Below are positions 63,986-64,000 of a stretch of 64,000 bases of DNA, in pieces. Source of the stretch: Bacteriovoracaceae bacterium UBA6153 (GTDB lineage Bacteria; Bdellovibrionota; Bacteriovoracia; Bacteriovoracales; Bacteriovoracaceae). Under the pieces are notes generated by a model, which was not told the origin of the DNA, did no database searches, and saw only the letters and a program-made list of their open reading frames with translations. Each line of letters opens with the position of its first letter. The first letter of the stretch is position 1. The position numbers were made by a program, and so were the translations under genes. Where the stretch lies: positions 202,696-266,695 of the forward strand of contig DIUR01000030.1 in assembly GCA_002428265.1 (NCBI GenBank), given 5' to 3'.

Positions 63986-64000
63986 CCCCCAATTGAACTA

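Noticed and set aside
39800..64000. Second copy of the tRNA-Leu 3' end as right attachment site
   Set aside because: No copy was seen on reading through to 64000; the right end may lie beyond the window or be lost.

Overview
The window looks like chromosome from a low-GC, Gram-negative member of the Bdellovibrionota, most likely the Bacteriovorax/Peredibacter side. This is an inference: the genes include FliL- and FliG-like proteins, many lipoproteins, a Tat component, a heptose epimerase for LPS and a ferroportin-like gene, but there is no 16S rRNA gene to confirm it.

Region 1 (1-39700) is mostly ordinary chromosome. It holds an M16 protease (cut by the window edge), an MBL hydrolase, alanine dehydrogenase, a FliL-like protein, an HTTM membrane protein, a rhomboid that has lost its catalytic residues, methylmalonyl-CoA epimerase, htpG, a pirin, a DksA-like zinc finger protein, a stand-alone FliG C-terminal domain, hldD, tatC, a NifU-like protein, map, a D-2-hydroxyacid dehydrogenase/arginase-family/aat operon flanked by two paralogous secreted YiiX-like cysteine hydrolases, and a nuoB-CD-E-F-G-I operon. 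The most unusual part is 12432-15633: two tandem lipoproteins that share an arrangement of Arg, Ser and Glu-x-Glu motifs like that of mono-ADP-ribosyltransferases.

Region 2 (39735-45075) is a compact integrated element abutting the 3' end of tRNA-Leu(TAA). Read from the tRNA it has a tyrosine recombinase, an excisionase-like HTH protein, an SSB-like protein, a charged protein, a nested perfect inverted repeat (candidate oriT or origin), a Replic_Relax/MobC-like protein, a coupling-protein-like ATPase and a glycine-zipper lipoprotein. I read it as an integrative mobilizable element of unusual, minimal design. No second copy of the tRNA 3' end was seen, so its right end is not fixed.

Region 3 (45054-64000) starts with a ferroportin-like gene that has lost its 5' end, then a large copper-handling block: a CopA-type P1B ATPase, a multicopper oxidase apparently fused to a CopB-like outer-membrane domain and carrying eight Met/His repeats, two CsoR-type repressors each beside a C-tract/G-tract palindrome, two paralogous secreted ankyrin-cupredoxin proteins, a di-heme lipoprotein cytochrome, a YceI protein, a single-heme outer-membrane protein, and a CzcA/CusA-type RND pump with a TolC-like protein but no recognisable adaptor. 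A decayed copy of the oxidase 3' end on the other side of the ATPase gene shows that this block has been duplicated and rearranged.
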